DNA from: Candidatus Njordarchaeum guaymasense
Lineage (GTDB): Archaea; Asgardarchaeota; Njordarchaeia; Njordarchaeales; Njordarchaeaceae
Assembly: GCA_030587605.1 (NCBI GenBank)
Contig: JAUQYT010000197.1
Location: 1 to 8,298, forward strand
DNA: 8,298 nt
Direction of reading: 5' to 3'
Under the pieces are notes generated by a model. It had not been told where the DNA came from. It worked only from the letters and a program-made list of their open reading frames with translations, and searched no databases. Of the stretch, positions 1 through 7,016 are shown one piece after another (positions within the stretch are counted from its first letter, which is position 1; the number at the start of each line of letters is the position of its first letter). Position numbers and translations under genes: made by a program.

Positions 1-1
1 G

Positions 2-1021
2 TCATGTGGCAACGCTTCTCTCCACGTATCCTTATTAGCTAGCGGAATTGGCTTAGGCGACGAAGTGATAGTTCCAGACCTAACCTTTTGGGCGGGTACG
101 GCAAGCCCTGTATTGATGGTGGGAGCTACACCCATAATAGTGGATGTAAATCCAGAGACGTACGCTTTAGATGTGGGGAAACTCGAAGAATCGATAACCG
201 ACAAGACCAGAGCGGTGATGCCCGTATATAGTAATGGAACTTGTCCGGATATGGATGAGATCATAAGGCTCGCTAAAGAACATGATTTGGTTATGATAGA
301 GGACTGTGCAAGGGCGCACGGCTTCGTATGGAAGGATAAACCAGCAGGTTCTATAGGTGACATGGGCTGCTTCAGTTTCCAACAATCAAAATTCATGACT
401 GCAGGCGAGGGGGGAATAATTGTCACCAATAGCCAAGTATACAAGGAAAGATGCCACGCTATAAAAGATTGTGGAAGAGAAAGAGAAAGAGACCTCTATA
501 GCGCAGGAGTTACTAACTGGTGGAATTTCAGGATGACCCAGTTCCAAGCAGCTATCCTATTAATCCAGCTCGAAAGGCTTGAAGAACAGTTAGAAAGAAG
601 ACAAGCAAACAGCGAATATCTCGACAAGGTGTTAGATGAGATAGAAGGCATACAACCCATCCTAGTTGACCACAGATTGACTAGACATCAGCCTTGGCCT
701 TATGTCTTTAAGTATAATTCAGACTATTTTAACAAAGCAGAGATAGACACGTTTATCGCGGCATTGAGAGGAGAGGGTATACCTTGTTCAAGGATGGAAC
801 CGCCACTTCATCTATCTTTGGACTTTCCTGAAGGTTCGGCGGGACACAAACTGTACGTAGAGAAGAAAGAAGAAGCTAGAGCGATGTTTCCCGTATCTGA
901 AAAAGCTTACTATGAAGAAGCTGTCTGCCTGCCTCAGAATCTATTTTTAGCGAAGAAAGAAGACATGGATGACATAACTGAAGCAATACGAAAGATACAG
1001 AGATATTCAGACAAGCTATGA
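2..1021 (+). CDS. DegT/DnrJ/EryC1-family PLP aminotransferase, 5' end outside window
   Basis: The reading frame is open from base 2, so the gene begins left of the window; the GTG at 65 is internal. The first visible residues, CGNASLHVSLLASGIGLGDE, match the fold-type I aminotransferase region that binds the cofactor phosphate. About 339 residues are visible out of a usual 360-400. IEDCARAHG supplies the Asp that pairs with the pyridine nitrogen, and SFQQSKFMTAGEGG carries the probable Schiff-base Lys (codon 389-391). The family mostly transfers an amino group from Glu or Gln to a keto-sugar nucleotide for surface glycans or antibiotics, and is cytoplasmic. The sugar substrate cannot be told from this sequence. 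Nothing downstream looks metabolically linked, and about 240 bases separate it from the ligase gene, so it probably ends a different unit. Confidence 0.9.
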   Translation, partial: SCGNASLHVSLLASGIGLGDEVIVPDLTFWAGTASPVLMVGATPIIVDVNPETYALDVGKLEESITDKTRAVMPVYSNGTCPDMDEIIRLAKEHDLVMIEDCARAHGFVWKDKPAGSIGDMGCFSFQQSKFMTAGEGGIIVTNSQVYKERCHAIKDCGRERERDLYSAGVTNWWNFRMTQFQAAILLIQLERLEEQLERRQANSEYLDKVLDEIEGIQPILVDHRLTRHQPWPYVFKYNSDYFNKAEIDTFIAALRGEGIPCSRMEPPLHLSLDFPEGSAGHKLYVEKKEEARAMFPVSEKAYYEEAVCLPQNLFLAKKEDMDDITEAIRKIQRYSDKL

Positions 1022-1206
1022 GGAAGCAGATTGAAAGATCAAACATAATGAATAGCAATTAGTCCGTAAAATCGTAGACTCATTCCATTTTCAAAGCTAA
1101 GAAGATCTCCCCACGAATAAGATCAACACACGCTTGTTTGCAAAGAATCCTATATTTCCACTTGTGTTTCTTAAAATTTGGCGCAAGAGATGGAAACCAC
1201 CACTTT

Positions 1207-1216
1207 CTATTATATG
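1207..1216 (+). promoter_or_regulatory. Candidate archaeal TATA box for the lipoate ligase gene
   Basis: The AT-rich stretch CTATTATATG lies about 45-54 bases before the proposed TTG start. An archaeal transcript starting about 25 bases downstream would begin near 1237 and leave a short leader holding the ribosome site. No clear purine-rich BRE precedes it, so the call is tentative. Confidence 0.35.
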
Positions 1217-1245
1217 AAATCCTAAGTGCAAACCAGAAACGTAAT

Positions 1246-1252
1246 GGGTGGT
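1246..1252 (+). promoter_or_regulatory. Shine-Dalgarno site deciding the ligase start
   Basis: GGGTGGT sits 8 bases before TTG 1261 and resembles the archaeal anti-SD partner GGTGAT. It supports a start at 1261 rather than at the upstream TTG 1138. Confidence 0.45.
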
Positions 1253-1260
1253 TAGATAAG

Positions 1261-2367
1261 TTGGAAGTATGGCGTTCAATTGATCTGGGAAAAGCAGAAC
1301 CGCTTATGGCTCAAACTTTCTATGAAGCCGTAGGTTACCTCGTGGATGCGGGCCTATCGCCCAACACTATCATCTTATGTCAACCTTCCGCCCCATACGT
1401 CTGCATTGGCTTTCATCAAAGATTGGAAGACGAGATTGACGTTGAATATTGCCACAGTAGAGGCTTTCCGATAATCAGAAGATCTCAAGGTGGAGGTGCA
1501 ACGTACTTGGACGGAAACCAAGTTTTTTATCAAGTTGTCGCGAGAAAAGAAAGCAAGGTTGTCCCGCTAAAGATTGAGAAGATTTTCGAAAGATTCTTGG
1601 CTGTAACAGTATTCGTTTACCGTAGACTAGGCTTAGCCGCTGAGTTCAGAGCTCTCAATGATGTTGTTGTGCATGGTAGGAAAATATCCGGAAATGGTGC
1701 TGGTGACTTTGGAGAGAACACGATGATACTCGTTGGCAATATTATCATGGATCTAGACTACGAATCAATGATTCGCATCTTGAAGGTTCCAAGTGAGAAA
1801 TTCCGCGACAAAACAGCGAAGAGTATTCACGAATGGGTAACGTCACTCAAAAGAGAACTCGGTTATCTCCCTGAAACTGAGCTAATCAAGAACTTGCTTA
1901 CTGAGGGTTACGAAAAAGTTCTAGGAATTGAACTGGTTCCCTCTCAGCCCTCGGAAGATGAGAAGGCCGTATGGAGGGACAGAGTCAGACCCCGGCACAT
2001 CTCTGAGGAGTGGATTCACTTGTCTGATTTGACGGACAAGAGACCTACAGCTGATAGAAGTGTCAAAATTGCAGCGGATGTTAAGATCGTGGAGGTCACC
2101 CATAGAGCCAAGAAACTGATTAGGATCAGTGCTCAAATATTGGGTGACAAGATTCTGGATATTTCTATCACAGGAGACTTCTTCTTGACGCCTGTAGATG
2201 CCGTGTCAAAGATTGAATCGAGCCTAAGAAATGTCTTACTTTCTCATGATAGGATTCTCAGAACAATTCGTGACTGTTTTGAGGATGAAGAAATACAATC
2301 CCCTGGCATCAATCCGGAAGATTTCGCAGAAGCCGTGATGAAGCTTAAAGAACTGGCAGAAACATAG
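1261..2367 (+). CDS. lplA: Lipoate-protein ligase, catalytic plus C-terminal accessory domain
   Basis: The 368-residue product should activate lipoate (or a related acid) with ATP and attach it to a lysine of a lipoyl-domain protein. Residues about 1-245 form the BPL/LplA catalytic domain. RRSQGGGATY (73-82) matches the RR-x-x-GGG substrate loop, and NDVVVHGRKISGNG (133-146) holds the expected catalytic Lys141. From about residue 270 the chain resembles the LplB/C-terminal accessory domain (VKIAADVKIVEV, then ISGDFF-like ITGDFFL). In Thermoplasma these two parts are separate proteins; here they are one chain, as in E. coli LplA. The frame stays open back to TTG 1138, but those 41 residues do not look like the family, whereas EVWRSIDLG after TTG 1261 does. 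No lipoyl-domain protein is visible in the window. An octanoyl- or biotin-specific relative is possible but less likely. Confidence 0.85.
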   Translation: MEVWRSIDLGKAEPLMAQTFYEAVGYLVDAGLSPNTIILCQPSAPYVCIGFHQRLEDEIDVEYCHSRGFPIIRRSQGGGATYLDGNQVFYQVVARKESKVVPLKIEKIFERFLAVTVFVYRRLGLAAEFRALNDVVVHGRKISGNGAGDFGENTMILVGNIIMDLDYESMIRILKVPSEKFRDKTAKSIHEWVTSLKRELGYLPETELIKNLLTEGYEKVLGIELVPSQPSEDEKAVWRDRVRPRHISEEWIHLSDLTDKRPTADRSVKIAADVKIVEVTHRAKKLIRISAQILGDKILDISITGDFFLTPVDAVSKIESSLRNVLLSHDRILRTIRDCFEDEEIQSPGINPEDFAEAVMKLKELAET

Positions 2368-2756
2368 CGCTCGGTAAGTCTATCCGTATTTGAGAAGAAT
2401 TGCAGGGTGGTTATTTTGGTTGAAACTTCTATTGGGATTGCTTTCTCTAGGGCACGTGGTATTGGTAGGAAGACATCTACCAACGGTGTGCAAAGAACCT
2501 CAACGGGATTCGGATACTCGTCTTTTCCCCGAACTCAACGGGTAGATCTAGCCCAATTCCCTTTAATCTCGAGGTCCTAGCCACGGCTGCGCTTTCGTTG
2601 TCCCAGAATATTCTAACGGATGGCTCCAGACTTTGGGAAGTTGAGCATTAATAACCCCTTCTTTTTATATGCGTAAACTGTAAGGGTGTTTGAAAGCATT
2701 CCTAAGCGTCACTATATTAAGGATGAAGGTGAGGATGCTCGTCCCATAAAAGTTAT
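2368..2756. other. Intergenic stretch without a convincing gene
   Basis: About 390 bases separate the ligase stop from the earliest likely HdrC coding sequence. Two short open frames occur: one on the plus strand from GTG 2407 to the stop at 2578-2580 (57 codons), and one on the minus strand covering 2647-2477 with no ATG. Neither matches a family I recognise. The right half (2650-2720) is AT-rich and holds two TATA-like boxes. No tRNA fold and no clear terminator were seen. Confidence 0.6.
2662..2670 (+). promoter_or_regulatory. Candidate TATA box for the hdrCBA operon
   Basis: TTTTTATAT lies in an otherwise mixed-composition spacer. A transcript starting about 25 bases downstream (near 2690) would precede the whole hdrCBA unit. 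A second TATA-like run, CTATATTA at 2712-2719, could serve instead and would start transcripts near 2740. Both calls rest on composition and position only. Confidence 0.4.
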
Positions 2757-2828
2757 ATTGTAGACGTTGAGGATCTGGATCAGAATTTTAGTAGGAGACT
2801 CACAAACCAGTTAGGCAGAGAAAAAGTA
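2757..2828 (+). other. Probable N-terminal HdrC coding sequence without a standard start codon
   Basis: In the hdrC frame, bases before TTG 2829 encode VDVEDLDQNFSRRL and then NQLGREKVLPC, which fits the stretch that HdrC proteins carry before their first ferredoxin motif. The frame is open back to the TGA at 2730-2732 but contains no ATG, GTG or TTG. The nearest unusual possibilities are ATT 2757 and CTG 2775. Removing one base from the CCC run at 2743-2745 would join this frame to ATG 2735 or ATG 2723. Confidence 0.5.
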
Positions 2829-3221
2829 TTGCCGTGTATTCAGTGCGGAACTTGCGTCGCTAGTTGTCCTGTAAGAACATTCCAAGAAGGATATAACATA
2901 CGCCGAATCATAAAAATGGCACTACTGGGAATGAAGAAACAGGTATTAACAGACCCCTTCATCTGGATATGCTCAACGTGTCTTTCATGCTATGAGAGAT
3001 GCCCTCAAGACATAAAGCCGTCAGATGTCATGAATGCGATAAGAAATATCGCAGTTCAAGAGGGAATAATACACGGCATGTACAAGAAAATACTTGAGAA
3101 CATCTGTAATCATGACAGACTGTATCCCATAGACGAATTCATACAAGACGAACGAATGGATTTGGGACTACCAAGAATAATGACAGACCTTGGAGAAGGC
3201 AAGAAGTTGGCTCGGAAATGA
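2829..3221 (+). CDS. hdrC: Heterodisulfide reductase subunit C (HdrC)
   Basis: HdrC is the small ferredoxin-like subunit that passes electrons from HdrA to the active-site subunit HdrB. Counting from TTG 2829, CIQCGTCVASCPV (Cys 3, 6, 9, 13) and CSTCLSCYERCPQ (Cys 48, 51, 54, 58) give two complete [4Fe-4S] sites, joined by the typical helix IRRIIKMALLGMKKQVL. The C-terminal part is helical and lacks cysteines, as in the family. TTG 2829 is the first standard start, but it falls two residues before the first ligand Cys, so the true protein probably begins 20 or more codons earlier. The stop overlaps the hdrB start by four bases (ATGA), implying translational coupling. The product is soluble and cytoplasmic; no membrane segment is visible, so this is HdrC rather than a membrane HdrE. 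Confidence 0.9.
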   Translation: MPCIQCGTCVASCPVRTFQEGYNIRRIIKMALLGMKKQVLTDPFIWICSTCLSCYERCPQDIKPSDVMNAIRNIAVQEGIIHGMYKKILENICNHDRLYPIDEFIQDERMDLGLPRIMTDLGEGKKLARK

Positions 3222-4093
3222 AATATGCACTTTTCCTAGGTTGCACGATCCCCGCTAGGGCAGTCAATTACGAGTTGTCCGCGCGGACAGTTGCCCAAGC
3301 ACTCGGAATGGAGTTTGTAGATCTGCCCTTCATATGCTGCGGCTTTCCATTAGAACCAGTAGATAACGTACTCGCATTTAGTCTAGCGGCAAGAAACTTG
3401 ATGATCGCAAAGAAAGAAAACTTGGATATCGTCGTCTTGTGCAGTGCATGCAGGGGAACGCTCGACACCGCGGCTTCAGTTCTGAACAAAGACACTGATC
3501 TTCTGAAAAAGGTGAACGCGAGGCTAAACCGACTTGGCTTGAAGTATGAGGCTGGTGTACGTGTCAAACACTTTGGTAGGGTACTGGTCGATTATTATGG
3601 AACCGAAAGATTGCGGAGATTAATAAGAAAACCACTCGACCGCTTAAGAATCGCGGTCCACTATGGTTGCCACTATGTAAGACCATCCGAAACGCAATAT
3701 GCATTTGATGACCCTGAAGCCCCTGAAAGCATCGACGAGATAGTCAAGACGACAGGCGCGAAAAGTATTGAGTATGTTGGGAAGATGGACTGCTGCGGTG
3801 GTGCAGTCGTGGGAATTGATGAAGAAGTAGCCGTAAAGATGGCTAAGATGAAACTCGATCACATCGCAGAAGCCGAAGCCGATGCCTTGGTACTTTGCTG
3901 TCCATTCTGTGCGGTAATGTATGACAAATTCCAAGGCACAGTCGCTGAGAATCTTAGAGGAGGGGTTCAGTACAATATTCCTGTCCTTTATCTTCCACAA
4001 TTGCTGGGACTCGCATTAGGTTTGAAACCAGATGAACTGGGCTTAGGTATGAATGCCGTTAGCGCTGAACAGCTTTTGGGAAAGTTGGGATAG
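3218..4093 (+). CDS. hdrB: Heterodisulfide reductase subunit B (HdrB), two complete CCG motifs
   Basis: HdrB is the catalytic subunit that reduces disulfides such as CoM-S-S-CoB on two noncubane [4Fe-4S] clusters. All ten ligands are present in the 291-residue chain: Cys 9, 40, 41, 75 and 78 for the first CCG motif (LGCTIP, ICCGFP, CSAC), and Cys 151, 192, 193, 228 and 231 for the second (YGCHYVRPSE, DCCGG, CPFC). Length and spacing are close to methanogen HdrB. It starts at an ATG overlapping the hdrC stop and ends four bases before the preferred hdrA start, so the three are one operon. Whether the physiological substrate is CoM-S-S-CoB cannot be told: no methanogenesis gene lies in the window, and non-methanogens use HdrB on other or unknown disulfides. 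Confidence 0.95.
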   Translation: MKYALFLGCTIPARAVNYELSARTVAQALGMEFVDLPFICCGFPLEPVDNVLAFSLAARNLMIAKKENLDIVVLCSACRGTLDTAASVLNKDTDLLKKVNARLNRLGLKYEAGVRVKHFGRVLVDYYGTERLRRLIRKPLDRLRIAVHYGCHYVRPSETQYAFDDPEAPESIDEIVKTTGAKSIEYVGKMDCCGGAVVGIDEEVAVKMAKMKLDHIAEAEADALVLCCPFCAVMYDKFQGTVAENLRGGVQYNIPVLYLPQLLGLALGLKPDELGLGMNAVSAEQLLGKLG

Positions 4094-4097
4094 AGAC

Positions 4098-6428
4098 GTG
4101 ATCGGTGTATTCATATGCCGGTGTGGCGGGAACATTTCAAGAACCGTAGATTTGGAAAAGGCTAAAGTGGAAATCAGCGAACTTGAGGATGTTTCTACAG
4201 TAGAGATTGCAGAGTTTCTGTGCTCCGACCTCGGACTCCAGATGATAAGAAATGACATAAAGAAACTGGGGCTTAAGAGGGTCGTTATTGCTGCTTGTTC
4301 TCCGCATATGCATGAAGAGACCTTTAGAAACTCGATCGCCGGAGCTGAGTTGAATCGTTACCTTCTTGAACACGTGAACATCAGAGAGCACTGTTCATGG
4401 GTGCACAATGACATAGATAAGGCTACGAAGAAAGCCATCGATCTGATAACTGGCGGAGTGTTTCGAGCGAGGGAGCTCGAACCCCTCGAACCCCTCGAAG
4501 TTGAAGTGAGCAAAAAAGTAATGATAATTGGTGGCGGCATTGCGGGGATAACAGCGGCTCTTCAGCTAGCCGACCTCAACCACGAGGTGATCTTGGTCGA
4601 AAGGAGACCAAGCATCGGCGGACGAATGGCTCAGCTTAGCAAGGTATTTCCTACTTTAGACTGCGCTCCGTGCATATTGAGCCCTCTGATGGCTGATACG
4701 AAAGCGGCCCCAAATATCAGGGTCTCGACATTGTCAGAGGTTGAAGAAGTTGCCGGCGGGCCTGGAAACTTCAGGGTAAAAGTTAGAATTCGAATAAGAG
4801 GGGTTGATGTCGATAAATGTCTAAAATGTGGTGGCTGTGAAAAACTATGTCCGGTGACCGTTTCGGACGAGTTTGAGGAGGGGATGTACAAGAGGAAAGC
4901 AATTTATATGCCCTTCGATCAGGCAATCCCATCTGCATATGTGGTGGACTTCAAGAACTGCATCAAATGCGGGAAATGCGCTGAATTTTGTCCAGTTAAT
5001 GCGGTAGACTTAGAAAAGGATGATGAACAGATGACACTCAAAGTTGGAGCCATCATTGTTGCAACCGGATTCGATCTTCTGAACGATAAAAGGATCATGC
5101 GTCGTTATCTATCGCATCCTCAATGCATCACATCTCTCCAGCTGGAAAGGTTGATAGAAAATGAGCTGGCAGCGGGAAAAGTCCTGAAAACTCCCATTGG
5201 ACAAAGGATAAAGAAGATCGCGTTCATTTTGTGCGTGGGATCGAGAGATCCGCATCTAGGTGTTGAATACTGCAGCAGGGTCTGTTGCCCCTACTCGATC
5301 AAAGAGGCAGTCCTTCTAAAGAAGATCCTTCCATATCTTGATATTTGGATCTATTACACCGACATACGTATGAGCGGACGAGGCTTTGAAGAACTATACA
5401 GAAACGCAATGGAGATGGGCATCAAGTTCATAAGAGGAAAACCTGGCGAGGTCACTGTCGACTCAAGTGGAAATATCGAATTGATTGCGGAAGACGCGGA
5501 CACCGGCTATTTATTGCGGAACAATGTGGACTTAGTCATCGCATGCCCGGCGCTTGTCCCATCTGAAGGAACCGACAAACTTGCCGATTTACTCAAGATC
5601 CCCCTGGGCGCTGACAACTTCATATCGGAAAAACATCCGAAGGTAAACCCGGTGGCGACTTTCAGGGGAGGCATCTTCGCCGCCGGCGTAGCATTAGGAC
5701 CTAAGGACATTCACGACTGTGTTGTGGAAGCGAGAGCCGCAGCTTCGCAGGTTGCAGAGTTTATAGGAGATGGCAAAAGAGTCTTAGACCCAATAAAGCC
5801 TCGCCTCATAAGCGAATGCGAAGAGTGCATGCAGTGCGTGAGTATATGTCCATCCAAAGCCATCTTCTTTGAGCAGGGTTTCTACGTTGACAAATCTTCA
5901 TGTACAGGATGCGGGGCGTGCGTGCCCGCTTGCGAAAAGAATGCACTTGAACTTGCGCATTACACCAAGAAGCAGCTAGAGTCAACAATTAAGGGGATAT
6001 TATATAAAAGCCGCGAATTCCCGGTACTACTCGGTTTTCTCGGTGATCAAACTGCGTATCCGACCGCGGACGCGACTGGTATAAGTAAACTCCAATACCC
6101 ACATAACATTAGAATTATGCGAGTGCCTTCAACGGCCTTGATTTCTCATTCCTTAATATTGGAGACCCTAACATGGGGAGCTGATGGTGTGATCCTCGGC
6201 GAGAAAGATGGAAGCATTGAAGCGCACCTGACAATTACCCAAATCGATGCAGCCAAGGTGAAGCTGAGTAACCTAGGAGGAGACGAAAGGAGAATTATAT
6301 TCCAGCCATTGCTCCTTCCGATGTCGAAGGCACTGTCTCATATTCTCTCAAGGCATACAGATTTGATGAAACAGCTGGGAAAAATAAGTGAAGGTACTCG
6401 CCTGAAAATTTCAAAGGCGATAAGCTGA
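4098..6428 (+). CDS. hdrA: HdrA flavoprotein with fused C-terminal MvhD-like domain lacking all cysteines
   Basis: HdrA is the FAD subunit of HdrABC and the proposed site of electron bifurcation. Counting from GTG 4098 (776 residues), the N-terminal domain has FICRCGGN (Cys 7, 9) plus Cys 42 and Cys 67. The thioredoxin-reductase-like FAD domain has GGGIAG at 145-150 and the family signatures DCAPCIL, CVGSRD (Cys 379) and YCSRVCC (Cys 392, 396, 397). Ferredoxin motifs start at Cys 241, 288, 574 and 602, each with four Cys. Residues about 641-770 align with MvhD/FlpD (LQYPHNIRIMRV, WGADGVIL), but every iron-sulfur ligand of that domain is missing. GTG 4098 is preferred because homologues begin just before IGVF; ATG 4053 would overlap hdrB by 41 bases and add residues that do not look like the family. 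No hydrogenase, formate dehydrogenase or F420 partner gene is present, so the electron donor is unknown. Confidence 0.93.
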   Translation: MIGVFICRCGGNISRTVDLEKAKVEISELEDVSTVEIAEFLCSDLGLQMIRNDIKKLGLKRVVIAACSPHMHEETFRNSIAGAELNRYLLEHVNIREHCSWVHNDIDKATKKAIDLITGGVFRARELEPLEPLEVEVSKKVMIIGGGIAGITAALQLADLNHEVILVERRPSIGGRMAQLSKVFPTLDCAPCILSPLMADTKAAPNIRVSTLSEVEEVAGGPGNFRVKVRIRIRGVDVDKCLKCGGCEKLCPVTVSDEFEEGMYKRKAIYMPFDQAIPSAYVVDFKNCIKCGKCAEFCPVNAVDLEKDDEQMTLKVGAIIVATGFDLLNDKRIMRRYLSHPQCITSLQLERLIENELAAGKVLKTPIGQRIKKIAFILCVGSRDPHLGVEYCSRVCCPYSIKEAVLLKKILPYLDIWIYYTDIRMSGRGFEELYRNAMEMGIKFIRGKPGEVTVDSSGNIELIAEDADTGYLLRNNVDLVIACPALVPSEGTDKLADLLKIPLGADNFISEKHPKVNPVATFRGGIFAAGVALGPKDIHDCVVEARAAASQVAEFIGDGKRVLDPIKPRLISECEECMQCVSICPSKAIFFEQGFYVDKSSCTGCGACVPACEKNALELAHYTKKQLESTIKGILYKSREFPVLLGFLGDQTAYPTADATGISKLQYPHNIRIMRVPSTALISHSLILETLTWGADGVILGEKDGSIEAHLTITQIDAAKVKLSNLGGDERRIIFQPLLLPMSKALSHILSRHTDLMKQLGKISEGTRLKISKAIS
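4476..4500 (+). repeat. 9-base tandem repeat inside hdrA
   Basis: The unit CTCGAACCC occurs twice, followed by a partial third copy (CTCGAAG). It encodes LEP-LEP-LEV in the linker just before the FAD-binding GGGIAG, where homologues usually have one LEPLE. It is in frame and probably harmless. Confidence 0.7.
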
Positions 6429-6434
6429 AACGAA

Positions 6435-6489
6435 GGCATGCTTGGAGACTCTTGAGGGGGGAGTTCTCCCTTCAATAAAGGGTCATGCC
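6435..6489 (+). terminator. Nested hairpin after hdrA, possible terminator or RNA structure
   Basis: Starting 7 bases after the hdrA stop, GGCATG (6435-6440) can pair with CATGCC (6484-6489). Inside lies a second stem, GGGGGGA (6456-6462) with TCCCTTC (6467-6473), closing a GTTC loop and including two G-T pairs. A run of six T follows at 6522-6527, which is rather far for an intrinsic bacterial terminator but compatible with U-tract termination in archaea. Confidence 0.35.
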
Positions 6490-6589
6490 GGATTGAGAAT
6501 ATCTAAAGACCTAACGACAGATTTTTTGAAGCTCACGTAACTTGAATTCTAGATTCACGAACGGTATCTTCGCGGCAGATACTTACAGA

Positions 6590-7016
6590 ATGCCAGACGC
6601 TGAAAAATGCAGCACAATCGTGCTTATCAAACAGGTCCCACAGATGGATAGAGTCAAGTTTGATGTTGAGCAAAGAAGAGTGGACAGGAGTTCCGCCAAG
6701 AGGGAAACTAATCCGTTCGATCTAAACGCTCTGGAAGCAGCTGTTAAGATCAAGGAAAAACTTGCCGAGGGCTAACAGTCACGGATAGGAAATCCGCGGG
6801 CCTGACACGCTGGCTACTTCTTCTACTCTCTCTATTGCCATTGGAAAACTGGGAAGTTTCGACTTCATAATCTGGGGAGAAAAGACCGTGGATGGCGACA
6901 CAGGGCATATGGGCCTGAAGTGACGGAACGCTTAGGCATTCCCTGTATGACGTATGGCTCTGAAGTCACATACATTGGGCGAAGAACAGATAAGAAAACT
7001 TTGAGAGAATTGATTA
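6590..7016 (+). pseudogene. etfB: Broken electron transfer flavoprotein beta subunit
   Basis: ETF beta, with ETF alpha, carries electrons on FAD. From ATG 6590 the sequence reads STIVLIKQVPQMDRVKFD, then NPFDLNALEAAVKIKEKLAEG, matching the family's N terminus, and stops at 6773-6775. Similarity continues in other frames. From 6772, LTVTDRKSAG combines the TV of the family's V-T-V strand with its later DRxFAG motif, so about 30 residues are missing. From 6801, PDTLATSSTLSIAIGKLG and then GEKTVDGDTGHM run until a TGA at 6921-6923. From 6911, GPEVTERLGIPCMTYGSEV follows. At least three frame changes plus the deletion break the gene. The C-terminal half is absent, ending where the convergent minus-strand gene begins. 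No etfA is visible. A small real protein of about 61 residues from the first segment is conceivable but could not fold as ETF beta. Confidence 0.85.

Noticed and set aside
1138..1260. Longer lipoate ligase starting at TTG 1138
   Set aside because: The extra 41 residues do not resemble the family, while TTG 1261 has a ribosome site and a TATA-like box at good spacing and begins with typical LplA sequence.
1022..1260. RNA gene between the aminotransferase and the ligase
   Set aside because: No cloverleaf, conserved loop or other RNA gene signal was found; only promoter-like AT-rich stretches.
3644..4000. 118-codon minus-strand open frame opposite hdrB
   Set aside because: It lies antisense to a complete HdrB with all ten ligands; no family features.
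4053..4097. ATG 4053 as the hdrA start
   Set aside because: It lies 41 bases inside hdrB and adds residues not seen in HdrA; GTG 4098 falls right before the conserved IGVF segment.
5999..6009. TATA-like ATTATATAAAA run inside hdrA
   Set aside because: It looks like an archaeal promoter element but sits in conserved coding sequence nearly 600 bases before the broken etfB; most likely chance.
2757..6428. Sulfur-oxidising sHdr cluster
   Set aside because: HdrA is 776 residues rather than about 345, there is one hdrC and one hdrB only, and no lbpA. This is a classical HdrABC.
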